A stretch of 60,675 bases of DNA from Planctomycetaceae bacterium (GTDB taxonomy: Bacteria > Planctomycetota > Planctomycetia > Planctomycetales > Planctomycetaceae). Below, in pieces: positions 1 to 15,000 of the stretch. The DNA is taken from positions 1-60,675 of the forward strand of contig JABISG010000156.1 in assembly GCA_018699955.1 (NCBI GenBank). The letters are read 5' to 3'. The notes below the pieces were generated by a model. It was not told where the DNA came from, made no database searches, and saw only the letters and a list, made by a program, of their open reading frames with translations. Within the stretch, counting starts at the first letter, position 1; each line of letters opens with the position of its first letter. The translations under genes were made by a program, and so were the position numbers.

Positions 1-3000
1 GAACGGGCCGTCCACCGTCTGCTCGAACGTCAGGCCGGTGCTGCCCGTGTCGGTCAACGTCACACTCGACGTCAATTCCACCGCGTCGCGGAAGGTCAGC
101 GTGCCACCTTGTGCGGAGACGTCAGCATTCAGTTCCGTCGTGCCACCGACGTTGGTGGTCAAGCTCGACACCGCACTGCCGCCGCCAATCGCTTCGTTGA
201 TGTCGGTCACGCCGGTCGTGTTCAGCGCCACATTCACGTCGCCATTGAACGTGCCGTTCAGTTCGATTTCGGCATCGCCGGCGTTGATCGTCAGATCTTC
301 GCTGGCCGTGGCTGTGGCGTTGATCGTCACGGCGGATGCCGGTGCGCTGGATGTGTCGATGACGACCGCCACACCGCTATCCGTCGGTGAAATCTGCAGC
401 GTGTCGGCCGCTGCGTTTCCGAATGTGATCGCGCCATCCGCATCGAACGTCAAGCCATCGAGGATGACGTTGGCGTCGAACGTCGTCGCCGTGTCGCCCG
501 TGGCAATCGTCACGTTCTCGCGGAACGTCACAGCGCCCGCTGCATCATCCTGCGCGATACCAGATGCCGTGCGCATCGTTCCCTGAAATTCCGTGGCACC
601 GCTCGAGTTGATGGTAATCGCGGCACCCGTACCGTCGCCGAGGCCGGTGGCGTCGGCGTTGAATCGCACGATGGCGAAGTCGTCGGTTCCGCCGACGTTA
701 CTGCGACCAACAACAACGATCTGCCCGTCCGCCTGCACCGCCACACCGTCAGCCGAATCGGCACCACCGAGGTCAGAAGTCACCACGCCCGCCGTTCCAA
801 AGCCGGCATCCAACGTCCCGTCGGTGTTGTACCGCACGACGGCAAAATCATTGGTACCACTGCCGTTACTGGGTCCGGCAACGATGATTTTTCCATCTGC
901 CTGCAGGACCATGTCAAACGCCCGGTCGTTACTGCCGCCGAGATCGGTGATCACCGCGCCGGCGGTTCCGAAGCCGGCATCCAAGGTACCGTCCGCGTTG
1001 TACCGCACCAGAGCAATGTCGTTGTCAACAGCGCCAACTTCCTGGTATCCGGCGACAACGATCTTGCCGTCCGTCTGGACGGCCACGGCCTCAGAGAATT
1101 CACTTGCACCGAGGTTCGTAATCACCACACCCGCTGTCCCAAAACCGGCATCCAACGTTCCATTCGCGTTGTACCGCACGACGGCAAAATCCCCCTCTGA
1201 CACGTTCCTGAATCCCGCGACGACGAGCTTCCCATCCGCCTGCACGGCGACGCTTTCAGCAAGATCCGAGCTACTGCCGAGGTCGGTCAGCACCACACCC
1301 CCAGCCCCAAAGCCGGCGTCCAACGTGCCGTTTGCGTTGTGCCGTACCACGACAATGTTGCCAGCGTTGTTTCTGCCGGCAGCAACGATCTTCCCGTCCG
1401 CCTGCACCTGTACGCTGGCGACCAAGTCGGCGGTACCGCCGAGATCAGTAATCACCACACCTGCCGCCCCAAAACCGGCATCCAACGTGCCATCGGTGTT
1501 GTACCGCAACACGGCGAGGTCTGGTGTTCCGGCGGTGTTGCTGGATCCTGCGACAATAATCCTCCCGTCAGCCTGCACGGCGGCGCTTCTGGCACGATCG
1601 TCGCCACCCAGGTCGGTGATCACCACGCCACCGACTCCAAAACTGGCATCCAACGTGCCATCCACGTTGTACCGCTCCACGACGATATCCCGGTTTCCGA
1701 TGGATCCACTGTCGCCCACGACAATAATCTTCCCGTCCGCCTGCACGGCCGTAAAGAAGGCTCGATCGATACCGCCGAGATCCGAAATCGCTATGCCTGC
1801 CGTCGCGAATCCGGCATCGAGCGTCCCGGCCGCGTTCCCAATTGTGTTGGTAAAGGTCGTGTTGCCTGTGACCGCAAGAGTTAGATCCTGGCTGCCGTTC
1901 ACCGTCGAGTTGACCAGCAGGTCGTCACCGTTGATAGTCAGGTTGACGGCGCAGCCAGAAAGTGTGACAGCGTCGTTGGCCGTGTTATCGCCCAGTTGCA
2001 AACCGGGATTCGCTGCATCGACGGCTGCCGAGGCAAACGTCAGGCCGTCAAACGTCACGTCACCGGCAAAACGGCTGCCCGTGTTGCCGCCGGTCACCGT
2101 CACGTCTTCTCGGAAGGTCAGGTCGTTCAGATTCGCATTTGCCGCGTCTGTCTGCACAATGCCCGAGGCAGTCCGCACTGTGTTCACAAAATCGGTCGCG
2201 GCAGCTGAGTTGATTGTGATCGCCGCACCGTCACCATCGCCAAGCAAATCGCCCGCTGCGCCGCTACCACCGACAGTTGCGAGGAACCTCGTAGTCCCGG
2301 CGGCGTTGAGCGTCAGATCCTGATTACCACTGAGAGCAGCGTTGACCGTGAGAGTGCTTCCGAAACCGCCCGTTGTCTGCAATAAGACGTTATCGCCGGA
2401 CAGACGAAGAGTGTCGGCCGCCATATTGCCGAAACTGACTGCATTGGCCGCATCGAACGTCAGACCGTCGAGAACCACGTTGGCATCGAACGTCGTCGCC
2501 GTATCGCCGGCGGCCACGGTCACATTCTCGCGGAATGTCACATCACCCGCCGCATCATCCTGCGCGATACCCGATGCCGTTTGCACCGTACTCTGGAATT
2601 CGGTCGGGCCGGTCGAGTTGATGGTGATCGCCGCGCCGGTATTCGTGCCAATGGCGTTGTTCGCACCAACTGCACCCGTGAATGTGGTTTCGCCTTCGAT
2701 GCTCAACGTCAGGTTCTGGCTGCCATTCAATGTTCGTTCAAAGACAACATCTGCCGCAGAGGGAACGACACCGCTGGCTGTGGTCGTTAAGACCACCGGG
2801 CCGTTGATCAGTAACACGTCGTCGCCGAAACGAAGTGCTTCAACGGTTCCGACGGTGTCGATGTTGGCACCGATTTCCGTCGTGCCGGCAGCCCCGTCGC
2901 TGTCGGTTTCGAGTCGGCGGAGCCGCTGCGAATTGTCGCCGACGTCGCCGACGAACCGGGTGACACCGTCGGCGTTGACGATTACCTGTTCCTCGCCATC

Positions 3001-6000
3001 GGTCAGACTGCGCAAGGTTTGCTGGAAGACGATATCGCCGTCTGCCGTCAGCGTGACAGTGTCGGCCGGCGTGTCGAGTTCGACCGCATCGTGATAGGTT
3101 TGGTTCCCGCTGGTTGAAATATCAGCACGAATTTCGGTCACGCCGGCCCCATTGCCTGCGCTGTCGGTTGTCAGGTTAGTCAGCCGTTGGCCGTTTCCGC
3201 CCACTTCGCCATTGAGAATCGTTCGACCGTCGTCGATCAGGGTGACAGCTTCGACTGCGTCGGCAGCTCCCCGCACCGTGCTCTGGAATGTCAGATTCGT
3301 GCCGTCAAATGTTGTCGAATCGGTCGGCGAATTGACAACAACCGGTCCCTCGAAATCCTGCGATCCTGTCGTCTCGACTGTTCCACCCTGCACATTGATG
3401 ACGCCACTCGCACCATCGGTTTGAACTGTGAGTTCGTCGAGGCGGACTCCTCCACCATTTGCGGCATCGGGGGTGACCGCACCGAGCGTGACCGTTCCGC
3501 CGTCGGTTCCGCCGCGGGCGTCAATCGTGAACGTTCTGGCGACAGCGTCGGCATCGATTTGATCGCCGACGACCGTGCTGAAGAGAATGTCGCCGGCGGC
3601 ATCGTTGTCGCCGAAATCGGAATCGAACGTGACTGTCCCATCGATGACGACATTCGGGACGTCGGTCAGGTCGATGGTGCCGCCGTCGCTTTGCAGATTC
3701 GCGCTGATGTTGGCACGGCCGGCATCAATGGTGATTGCGCCATTCCCGGTGGTTGTAAGCACGTCGTTAATCGTGACAACGGTGCCGGCGTTCAATTGAA
3801 TCGGCGCGGCCCCGGTCACAATCCCACCCTCGCCGGCCGCAACCGTAATTGTGCCGTTGGTACCGCCGGAACTCGTGACGCTGACACTCCCGCTGGTGGA
3901 ATCGATTTCGGCGATGGTAATTACCGTGGCGTCGTCGGTGGCGTTGGTGAGAGTAATATTTCCTGTGTCGGAGATGATTCGCGTGCCGGCTTGCATTTGG
4001 ATGGATGCGTCGTTGTCACCCTTGGTTCCGGTAACTAGCGTAATCGTGCCACTACCGGCCGCCTGGATTGTCCCGGACTGAATTGTCAGATCGTCGGTAC
4101 CCAGCAATTGAATGTTGCCGTTGCCGTTCGATGCCGTCACATTTGCCGCAATCACAAGGTTATTGGCGCTGCTGGTACTGTCGTTTTCCAGACGAATGTT
4201 GCCGCCGCCGGAGTCTGCCACGTTGTTGTTGACGGTTAAGGTTCCGGTTTGTGCAAGAACCGTCACGCCGCCGCCAACCGTAGAGACGCCGGAAATGGCG
4301 CCACTGGAAGTGGCGATACTGCCAACCGTCAAGTTGCCATTGACCTCGTCAATCGACACACCACCGCCCGCCGAGTTATCGACCGCAACGTTGGTCAGGT
4401 TGACATCGACGTCCACGCCCGTGGCAGAGTCGATCGCCAGATTGGTTACGGTGATGTCGGCGGTCGCGTCGCCGACACCTTCTTCGGTGACGTCGGCGGC
4501 GGTGCGGATGACGAGTGCCGCCGCGTTTGCCGCCGTGAAATTGTCCACCTTGACGGCACCGCTATTGGACAGGCCGACTTCCAGACTCGTGGTTGTGGTG
4601 ACCAGACTTCCTTCGGCTGTGGTCAGGTTGAAATCGCCGGTCCCACCACCCAGACCGATCGTGCGACCGGCCGTCGATGGCTGCAGCAAGACTCGCCCGG
4701 CAGCTGCGTTGATGTCGCCCGCCATGTCCACTGCGGCGGCAATGACCGTCACGTTCGCCCCACCGGAGGTGATGTCGCCGACCGCGCTGGAAGTGAAGGT
4801 TCCTGCCGCATTGTTATCGACGTCGGCGTCGATGGTGATTGCGCCGCCGGCCGTCGTCACTGCGGCATTCACGGTCGCTCCGGCATCGGCGAGGAGCATC
4901 ACCGCACCGCTGGCGGCGGTGATTGAACCGTCGGTCGTTACGAAACCGGTCGCTGTGCCAGTTCCGGCGGTGTAGGTGATGTTGCCGGCGTTTGTGGCGG
5001 AAACCGCTGAGGCAACGCCTTGAATAATTGAGTCGCCGGCGTTGAGCGCGATGCTACCACTGCCGCCGGAAGCGGTGACGTTGGCGTTCAACGTCAAATC
5101 GTCTGTGCCTGCATTTCCGGATGCGGTCAGCGTGATATTTCCGCCGCCCGTGTCCTCGACCGTGTTATTAATGGTCAAGGGGCTATTGGCAACCAGAGTG
5201 ACTCCGCCGCCGACAGTCGAAACACCAGCCACGGAACCGGTGGCAGTCGCCACTGTGCCAACCGTTAATCCACCTGTGGTGTCGGTGACGTTGACCCCGC
5301 CTGCTGCCGAATTGACAACTGCAAGCGTGGTGACATCCACGTCGATATCGACGCCGTCGTCAGCGTTGATCGCCAGATTGGTCTCGGTGATGGCCACCAC
5401 GCCGGTATTCGTAACTGTACTGCCGGTGAGAATGTGCAGCGTGTTGGTGTTGAGCGTGTCGATGGCGCTGCTGATGGTGACGGCACCCGATGCGAGGCTG
5501 TCGTTGCGGCCGATTTGAATCACTCCGGCTGTAATGCGATCCAGTTCGAGATCGGTCAGTCCCAGCGTATTTGCGGTGTTTGTCCCCAGATCGATGTCTC
5601 GATTCACGAACCGGTTTTGAACTGTCACATTCCCAGCGCCGGCGTTGACAGTCGCAGAGGCTGTGTTGATCACGAGATCTTCGACATCGAAAGTGATTGC
5701 CCCGCCAGCGGTGACCGCATCGACGTTGGCGTTCAGTTGTGTGGTGCCTTCTGAAGCGAAGTTGATAAAGCCGGTACCCACCACCGAAATGTCATTGGCA
5801 CCGCCATCGTTGATGATCAGGTCTCTGCCCGAATTCAGTTCGATCCGCCCGGTTAGGCTGGTTGACTGGACGACAGCGTTAATAGCTATGTCGGCAGCGC
5901 CTTGAGTACCTAATATGGTCGAATTGCCGGCGTCGATGACCGACTCGTTGACGGTGAGCAGGCCGTTATTGGCGGTAATTTGAACTCCTGAACCCCCACT

Positions 6001-9000
6001 GGCCACACCGGAAACGTTGCCCAGCGATGTCGTCGCGACTGTGCCGATCGTCAAACCGCCGGCGGTGTCGGTGATCTGCGCAAAGCCGCTCTCGGAGTTA
6101 ATCACGGCCAGTGTCGTCGCATCGATGTCAATAACCACTCCGTCGTCGGCGTCGATTGCGAGATTCGTCACGGCAATGTCCGTAATGTTTGCATCGACGG
6201 GCGTCTGATTCACGGTCGCGTCGGTTTGCAGCAGCAATGTCGCGACTTTCCCCGGTGCCAGCGAAAGATCGCCGACCGAGATCGCCAATGAAGTCGGCAG
6301 GCCGATCTCCAACACCGCCGCAGTGATCAGATCCGCCTCGGCATCGGTGAGGTTGAATGAGCCAGCTGCACCACCCAACCCGATCGATGCAGCGGTGGAC
6401 GGCTGCAAAAACAGCGTCCCGGCCCCCGCGTCGATGTCTCCAGACAGGCTGACGTCGGCCGCAATCACCGTCACGTTGGCACCGCCGGAGGTCACATCTC
6501 CGTCCGCGCCTGAGATCAACGAACCGACCGCGTTGTTATCGACGTCGGCGTCAATCGTAATCGTCCCGTTTGCGGTAGTTAATACATCGTTGACTGTCAC
6601 GCCGATAGTGGCGTTGAGTTGAATCGTGCCCGCGCCGGTGACGATGCCGCCTTGGCCGGCCACAACTTCGATCGTGCCCGAGTTGCCTGCGATCTGGCCA
6701 CTGTTGACGAGCACGTTGCCGGAGGTCGAGTCGATCTCAGCAATTCGTATTATGGAGCCAACGGCATCGAACAGGTTGGTGAGAGTGATATTGCCGGTGA
6801 CGGAGACGATTCGCGTGCCATCACTCATCAGAATTCTGCCGTCGGCGTCCCCACCGGCACCGACTGTCAGCGTGATTGTTCCCGCATTCGAGGCCTGAAT
6901 CGTTCCCGACTGCTGGAACAGGTCGTCGCCCCCTTCCAGCTCGATGTTACCATCGGCGGCCGTGACGTTGGCCGTGATTGTCAAATCAGACGCCTCATTA
7001 CCAGCACCAGTCGTCTTGAGCGTGACGTTTCCCGCACCGGTGTTCTGGACCACGTCGTTGACGTTGAAGGCATCCACGGCATTGACCGTGATCGCGCCGC
7101 CGTTCGTACTCACACCGGAGATGGTGCCGCTGGACGTCGCGACGCTGCCAATCGTCACGCCGCCGACGGTGTCGTCAATCGCCACACCGCCGGCTGCTGA
7201 ATTATCCACCGCCAGGGTCGTGACGTTCACATCGAGATCGACGCCGTCGTCCGAATCGATTGCCAAATTGGTCACCGTAATCTCGGGCGCAACATTAACG
7301 GCAGTTGCCGTCACGGTGCCGGTGGTGCGCAAGACGAGATTCGTAACGTTTGTCGGATTGAATTCGGTCACGTCGATGTTGCCGCTGGTTGCCAGACCGA
7401 TTTCCAACGCCTGCGCGGTGAATCGTCCCGCTTCTGTTCCATCGATGTTGAAAGTCCCAGCCGATCCGTCGCCCAGACCGATCGTGACAGCAGTCGATGG
7501 GCGAAGCAGGATGCTGCCGCCGCCGGCGTTGATACCGGCACCAATTGTTACATCCGATGCGGTGATGGTCACGTCGCCGGCACCCGCGCCTGTTGCAATC
7601 GTACCCGCCGCCGCGGACTCGAAGACGCCCGCTCCGTTGTTATCGACGTCGGCATCGATAATCACCTGGCCGTTCGCCGTCGTCATCGCGGCATTAAGTG
7701 TTACACCGGCGTTGGCGTTTAAGACCGCGCCGGCGGTTCCGTTCACGTTCACTGCGCCGTCAATGGTAATTGTCGTTCCCGCATTCAAGGCGAGTGAGGT
7801 TTGTGCCGTGGCTGCGGCAATCGTCAGCGAGTTGGCATCAACCACCGAGACCCCGGCACCGTTGTTGATTGTAACGGCACCGACGAAGTCGTTGCCGGCA
7901 TTGACGAGAGAGATATTTCCCACCGGATCGGACGTAAGATCTGTTGTGGTAGCGATTGTCCAGGGACCGCTCTGCGTGACTCCGAGAGCGGCAATTGTCA
8001 GGGAATTCAGATTGAGCGTTCCCAACAGGAGACCCCGCGAAAGTCCTGCACCATTTGCGGTGGTATCGACCGTCAAATCGAGTGTCGCGCGATCGACGTC
8101 GGCGAAACCGAGAAGTCGCCCCGCATCGGTTACATCGCCGGCTGCGTCGGTATCGAGCGTAAGCGTATCCGTTGTAATTGTAAGCGTATCGACGTTCTGA
8201 AAATCAATGTCTCCGCCACCGGTAACGCGGACATCGCCACCGAGATTCATCGTCGCAGCCGTCACATCCACACTGCCCAATTCGCTGCCAACCGCTCCGA
8301 GCGTTCCACCAAATGTTACCGAACCCGTATCGGCATCGACCACGAAATCGGGTACACCGGCCGTATCAGCAGTGACATTGCCTGAAATATTCACATCGCC
8401 GTCGTTTCCGCTGCCGGCATTGCCATCGGCGGTGATGATGGTCGCCACGGCGGAGTTCAGCACGAGATTTCCGTTGATATCAACGTCGCCCGAATCGGTT
8501 TCGGCATCGGTACGCAGCGTGCTGAAGAGATTGATCGTTGTGGCGGTAATGTCGATTGCTTCTTCACCAACGGCTCCGTCTGCATTATCGCCAACTCGTG
8601 TGTCGCGGAGGTTGACCGTAGCGGCAGAGGTCACCGTTAACGAATCGAGCGCCCGAGTTTGCCCGACGGACGAACCCACCTCAAAATCGACGACTCCGTC
8701 ATCAACAGTCAGCACCAGATCGACAGGTGTCGTCGATGCTTCGGTATTAACGGCTCCCGCAAATCGGACTGCGCCGCCGTCCAATGTCACATTTTGAGTA
8801 AGATCAACAGCATCGCGAAACGAGATGTCATCGTTTGTCGTCGTGATGTTGGCGCCGAGTGTGACTTTCGTGAAGTCCGATTCTCGAAACTGCTCGTCGA
8901 TGTCGAACGCGCCCGTTCCGATCGTCAACGTTCCGGCGGTATCACCGTCAATAGTGACGATACCGGTGTTGCTCGTGGTGACGGTTGCCGCATTGACGAA

Positions 9001-12000
9001 AACAACGTTGCGGACGTTGTTGATATCAAGGGCGTTGCCGTTCAGGTCGAAGTTGAGTGGCCGATTGAATGTCAGCGTGCCGGTGCTGTCGTTTCTCACG
9101 AAGGAGCGAGATGTGACATCGGCATTGACAGTCGTGTCCCCATTGCCGGCGTTGATCTCAATCCGGCCCAGTCGCTGAACGGTACCAAAGTCATCCTGCA
9201 ATCCTGATCGCCCCAGCACGACGTTGCCGTCGCCGGGTGAAATCGTAATGTTTTCCTCGCCTGCCCCGGCGACTCCGTCAATGCTGCCCAGCAGGCTCAC
9301 ATTACCACCGCCGGAGATGAACGCGACATTGTCGTCGTCGTTGGCAAAAGCCATGGTGTCGTTAATGGTGATGTCGTTGCCGCCGGAATCGATGGTGATT
9401 GTCCCGTCGCTGCCGCCGCCGTCGAACGTCGTTGTGGCACGGCTGCCATTGATGACAAACTCACCGGCGACCGTGATGTCCGAGCCGATTGACACACTGC
9501 CATTTCCGCCAGCTGTACCGTCAGCGTCGATGATCAGCGCCGTGTTCAGCGTGAGCACCTGGGCCGCCCCGCCGTCATTTATTGTGACCAATCCAATTTG
9601 CGTACCGGCGGTGCCGATGGCAATCGTGTTGACGGTTCCGTCAATCTGCTGCAGTGTGGTCTCCGTCAAATCGACAACGCTGCCGCCAACCGAACCGAGT
9701 GCGATGGTGGTGGCATTGGTTGTTCCTTGAATGCGAACCGTCCCACCATCGGAAACGGCCGCACCAATTGTCACATCGCCACCAACGATCAGCGTCATGT
9801 CGCGACCATTGAGGTCGGCCCCGCCGGCCAAGTCCACAGGCGCGCCCGTGCCATCGGCCGTGATGTTGATATCGACGGCTGTTGTATTGAGTTGCCCGGC
9901 AGCGGTGAACGTCGTGGAGTTGCTGGTCAGGCCGGTGAACTGGGATGCCGAGGCGTTGCTGAAATTGACGTCGGCCGCATCGGTGATGGTGAGCAGTCCC
10001 AATCGGCTGATGCCCAACTGGCCGGAGACGGTGAAGTCGCCGGCGGCTTGTGCATCGACGGTGAGAGTGCGTGCCGTGCCGTCGGTCGTGACGCTGCCGT
10101 CGATGGTGATATCGTTACCTGCACCGCCTGCTCCGTTCAATGCCACGTTGTCGGTCAAACGAACGGCGCCGGTGAGATTAATGTCGGCAACCGTCGCCGT
10201 GTAGGTGGTACCATTCAGATCGATATTGGCACCATCGACGGTAATCGCGGTCGCGTTGACGTCGTCCAAATCGACCTGGTTGGCATTCTGAATGTTCAGG
10301 CCGCCGGTTATTTCGATGGCCTGCGGGACGTTGACGTCGCCATTGGTTGCTCCTTCGGCAGTCACGGTAACTGTCTGAATCCTGTTGGCCGCACCGGTGA
10401 ACGGTTCAAAGCTGCCGAGGGTGACATTACCGCCCGATTGCACAGCGTCGGTTCCGGTTGAGCTATTGACGGTGAGATTGACGTTGCCGTTGGTGGCGGC
10501 GATTTGCGCTGCACTCAGGTCAATATTGCCGGCATTATCGTTCACATCATCGTTTGAATCGATGGTCAGCGTTCCCAATGCATTCAGGCCGACATCGACT
10601 CGCCCGGCGATACGGATCGTCCCGCCATCGACACCGAGGCCGGCAATAGCGCCGCCATCAATGTTGATCGTTCCGTCGGTTCCACCACCCGTCGATTGCG
10701 AGTCAATGTCGAGTGACTGGAGAAACTCTCCGCCGCCACCGTTGATGCTATTCAGAAAGATGTCGCCGCCATCGTCGTTGGCTGTGGTTGCCGTGTTGAG
10801 GGCTAACGAGCGTCCTGCCACGTTGGCGGAAATAATTGCGCCGCCAAAGTTGATGTCGCCCGCCGCTGCGCTGTCGCCCTGCTCGGTATCGACGATGGAA
10901 TTGGCATTCACGAGGACTGACGTCGAACCGCCGAGTGTGAAACTACCGGCTTCGCTGTCGTTGACCGAATCAAAGTCGAGGTTGATCGTTCCGCCCAGTT
11001 GCAGTGTTCCCCCGGCCGTGTTGACGACAACATTATTAACGAACCGTCCGCCGGCATTGTCGAAGTTGCTCAGCAGAGCGTTTCCGCCACCAGTGTTGAC
11101 CGTCAGGTCGAACGGCCCGGTCGCCGAACTGGAGACGTTGGTTGCAGAGAAGTCGAGGACGCCGCCACCGGTGTTGATCGTGCGGTCGGCCTGCAGGACG
11201 GTATTGCTGCCGAAGGTGACATCACCCGATCCGGTTCCCGCCGAAGTGGTGTCGATATCGCCGTTCAGATTGATGTTGCCCGTATCGGCCGTGACCGACA
11301 GACCGCCGAGCGCCAAATTCTGCCCGATAGCACCGAGTGTGACATTGCCATCGTTCGTGTTGCCCGAAACATCGATGGTGAGTGTGAAATTACCGGCCGC
11401 TGCACCCGGTCGAACATCGAAATCTGACCCCGCACCGAACAATACCGACCCCGACGCGTCGTCCTCATCGTTGTTGGTGTCGATAGTGATGTTGCCAAAG
11501 AGATCGATGTCGTCGCTGCCCGTGCTGAAATTGACGTCGCCACCATCGGTCTGTATGTCCCCAGTGACACCGACAGTTGTGGCATTCGACACGTCAATAT
11601 TTCCGGCTCCGGCCGATGTCACAGCACCGCCGAAGTTCACAACCGCGGCATTGTCGATGGCAATCCCGCCGACAGTACTCGTGACCGTTGAGTTGAAGGT
11701 GAATGTGTCGTTGGCACCGCTGCCAGTGACGCCGACGGACGTTGCTTCAAGTTGGCCCACGGCAAAACTGGCCGTGGCTGCACCGGACATCGTCACATCG
11801 AACGAACCTCCAATGTTGACGGTATTGTTGAGGATACCGTTCCCCGTCATATCGAGTGCCAGATTGGCTCCGCCGGCACCCGTCACTTGACCCAGCGTAA
11901 TATTACCGTTCGAGCCGGCTGCCTCGATGCGGTTGGTTCCACTCGCGCCACTCAGGCTGATGAACGGGCTGTCCACGAATCCGTCGAGGTTAGCTACCGT

Positions 12001-15000
12001 AACTCCCTCAGCCAGATCCACTCCGTTGAGATTTGACAAAGAGAGGGCAAAACTCCCTGCTATGAGGTCTGCGTTGATATCAACCACATCCACCAACTGG
12101 ATGTTGATTGAACCACCAGTCTGCAAATCCGCGGTGACGATGGCGTCGCCGCGAGTGCTTGGGGTGTCTCCGCTGGCGCGGACGGTCAACGAATTGATGC
12201 GGTTCAAACCGTTCGGATCGAACGAACCGAGAATGACATCTCCACCGGCCGCATTGTTGCCGTTGGCAATCAGTTGCACAGCGATGTCGGTGTTGGTGGC
12301 AAAGACCTGCGCATTTTGCAGGTCGATGGTGCCGCCTGCCGTATTAGCACTCTGCGCGGTGTCGATTGTCAAGAGATTAAACGGCGAAGCGAAGTTGACA
12401 TTGACCAGGCCGGCGAGCGTGACGCCACCATCGAGAGAAATCTGGCCATTCAGTTCGATCGTGCCATCGGTACCCGCCGTCGCATTCGTCGAGCGCGAAT
12501 CGATTACCAGCGCGGAGAGGAATGCATCGGCACCGGTGTTGTCGCCGATTTCGTCCAGAGTGACATCGCCGCCATCCAACGAGGCAGCTGCCGTGGCGGT
12601 GTTGATTGTCAGCGAAAATCCGGCACCGAAGCTATAAATGGGTGCGGCGCCAAAGTTCACATCACCGCCCGCCTCATCGTTGCCGTCTTCGGTGTCGATG
12701 ACGGTATCTCGGGCGATGACGATGCCGCGCGTCGTGGTCAAGGCGACATCGGCCGTATCGGTGCCGTCGGCATCGAGGCTGATGTCGTTGAAGAATTCGA
12801 TCAAGCCGTCGGTTGCGCCGGCTCCGCCTGTTGTGGTGACGGTGAGGTCGTTGATGAACTCTCCACCGTTGTCGTTGAAGATACCAAGATCAACACCGCC
12901 GCCAACCTCGCCGGCTGCCGCGGTGCTGGTGTTAATTGTGAGATCAACGCCGGTGGCGGTTGCCGAAAACGTCGCAAAGTTTGCCACCACCGATGCCGCT
13001 TGATCGTTTCCGGTTTGCTGCGTATCGATCAGCAACGACTGAGTCAGTCGCACTTCGCCATTCAAACTCAGTGACGGGGAGGCGCTGCCACCGGAATCGA
13101 GCAGTATCTGACTGCCGTTGATGATGGTCGCCCCGCCCGGCGAGAGAGTATTCAGCGACAGTCCGTCGATGAACTCTCCGCCAACCGTGTCGTTGACGTT
13201 CCCGAAGATGATCGAACCGGCCGCATTGCCGTTGGTACGGATCGACAAATCTTTCCCGGCCAAGTCGGATGAAATGTCGGCATTGCCGAAATTGACAGTT
13301 CCACCGAGACCGTTATTGCCACTTTCGGTGTCGATGACCAACAGAGTGGCACCGCCGACACTGCCGGAGATGACCACCGCCGATGCATCGATCGCGTTCA
13401 GTACACTGGCGTCGACTCCGTCATTGTCGAGGAAGATATTCTGGTTCAGGGTCAACCGGCCATCGGTTCCCGAACCGCCGGTGAGGATCAACACCACATC
13501 GTTGAGGAAATTGCCGTCCGTGTCATCGAGCGCACCCAGCGAGATGTTGCCCGCGTTGACGCCGCCGGTGTTCGAGGTGTCGATGGCGACATCCTCGCCG
13601 GCCGCTGTGCCGGAGATAGACGCTGTGCTCGAATCGAAACTGCCGCCGAGGGTGTTCACGTTGTAGCTGAAACTTGCCGAGGTTGCCTCGGTGAAGACAA
13701 CATTGCCGCCCGCGGTATCTACGTCGAAGACACTGACGGAAATCGCGTTGTCCTGAATGGTCAGCGTGCCGGTTTCAGTGTTCAGATCGAAGATGTCGGT
13801 GGCGATGCCGGCGAGACTCGTCGTTCCGGTCAACGTCAGGTTGGCCGCGCCGGTGGTGGTGAGTTGCACGGTGTCCGACTGCGCGTTCTCGGTCACAATG
13901 GTGGCAACCGTCAGGTCGGACGCCGAGGTGATGAAAATATCGCTGCCGGTGGCAGTGACATTTAACGCGCCGGCGGCTCCAGTGGTGACGTTGATTGCCG
14001 CGCCGTTCGCGCCAATGTCACCGGCATTGGCAATCAGGGTGATGTTGTCCGCCGTGACGGTGGAGTTATCGCTGGTGATGTTGCCGGTTAGCGCTCGCAG
14101 GTTCAAATCGTCATCGGCTGAGACGTTGACCGCCCCGATGGCGAAGCCGTCGGCGTTGGTGATGAAGGCGTCGCCGTTGGAACTTGAGATCAGCGTGTTG
14201 ACGTCGAGATTGAACGCGTTGGCGGCAGTGCTGCCAATGGTGGTTGCCCCGGTGATGGTCAACGTACCGGCAGTCACATCGACGGTCGTCTCGTCGCCGG
14301 CGGCATCGGTGATCGCGCCGTTGGCGTTGATCGTGAGATTGGCGGTCGAGCTGATGGCGTCGTCCGCATTCGCAAATCCGAGCGTTGTCACAAACAGCGA
14401 AACGTCAACATCAACCGACAACGCACCACCGCCGTTGTCGATGGTGGTCGCACCCCGCGCTGCCGCGCTGCCCAGTTGCAATGTGCCATTAAGATCGAGC
14501 GTATCCAGTTCGGCGGTGGTCAGGGCGAGAATGCCCAAGGCACCGACGCCGCCCACATCGTTGCCCGCAGCCGATCCCAGTCGCAACCGCGTTGCATTTT
14601 CGGCAGCCCGCAGTGTGATATTCCCCGTCGCCGCAATCACATCGGCCCCTGTGGAATTCAACGACATTTCGTCGGCGACAAGTTCGATATTGCCGCCCGA
14701 TCCCAATGAAGTATTCCCATTGACGGTCAGCACGGCGTCGGCGGCGAGGGTGATATCGCCATCGACCGTGGTGATGCCGGCACCGGTCAGCGTCATCATG
14801 TCGGCGGTGAGATTGAGTCCATTGGTGCCGGTGAGGCTGACGGTCGCGTTGAAGGCGATGGAATCGGTACCGGCTTCGCCATCAATGCTAAGCCCAGCGT
14901 CAAGGCCCGAGCCGAAACTCGTCACCGTGATTGTGTCGTTGCCGGCGCCGGCGTTGATGGTGAGTGAATTGGTCGGGTTGGAAAACGTGACACTCTCGGC

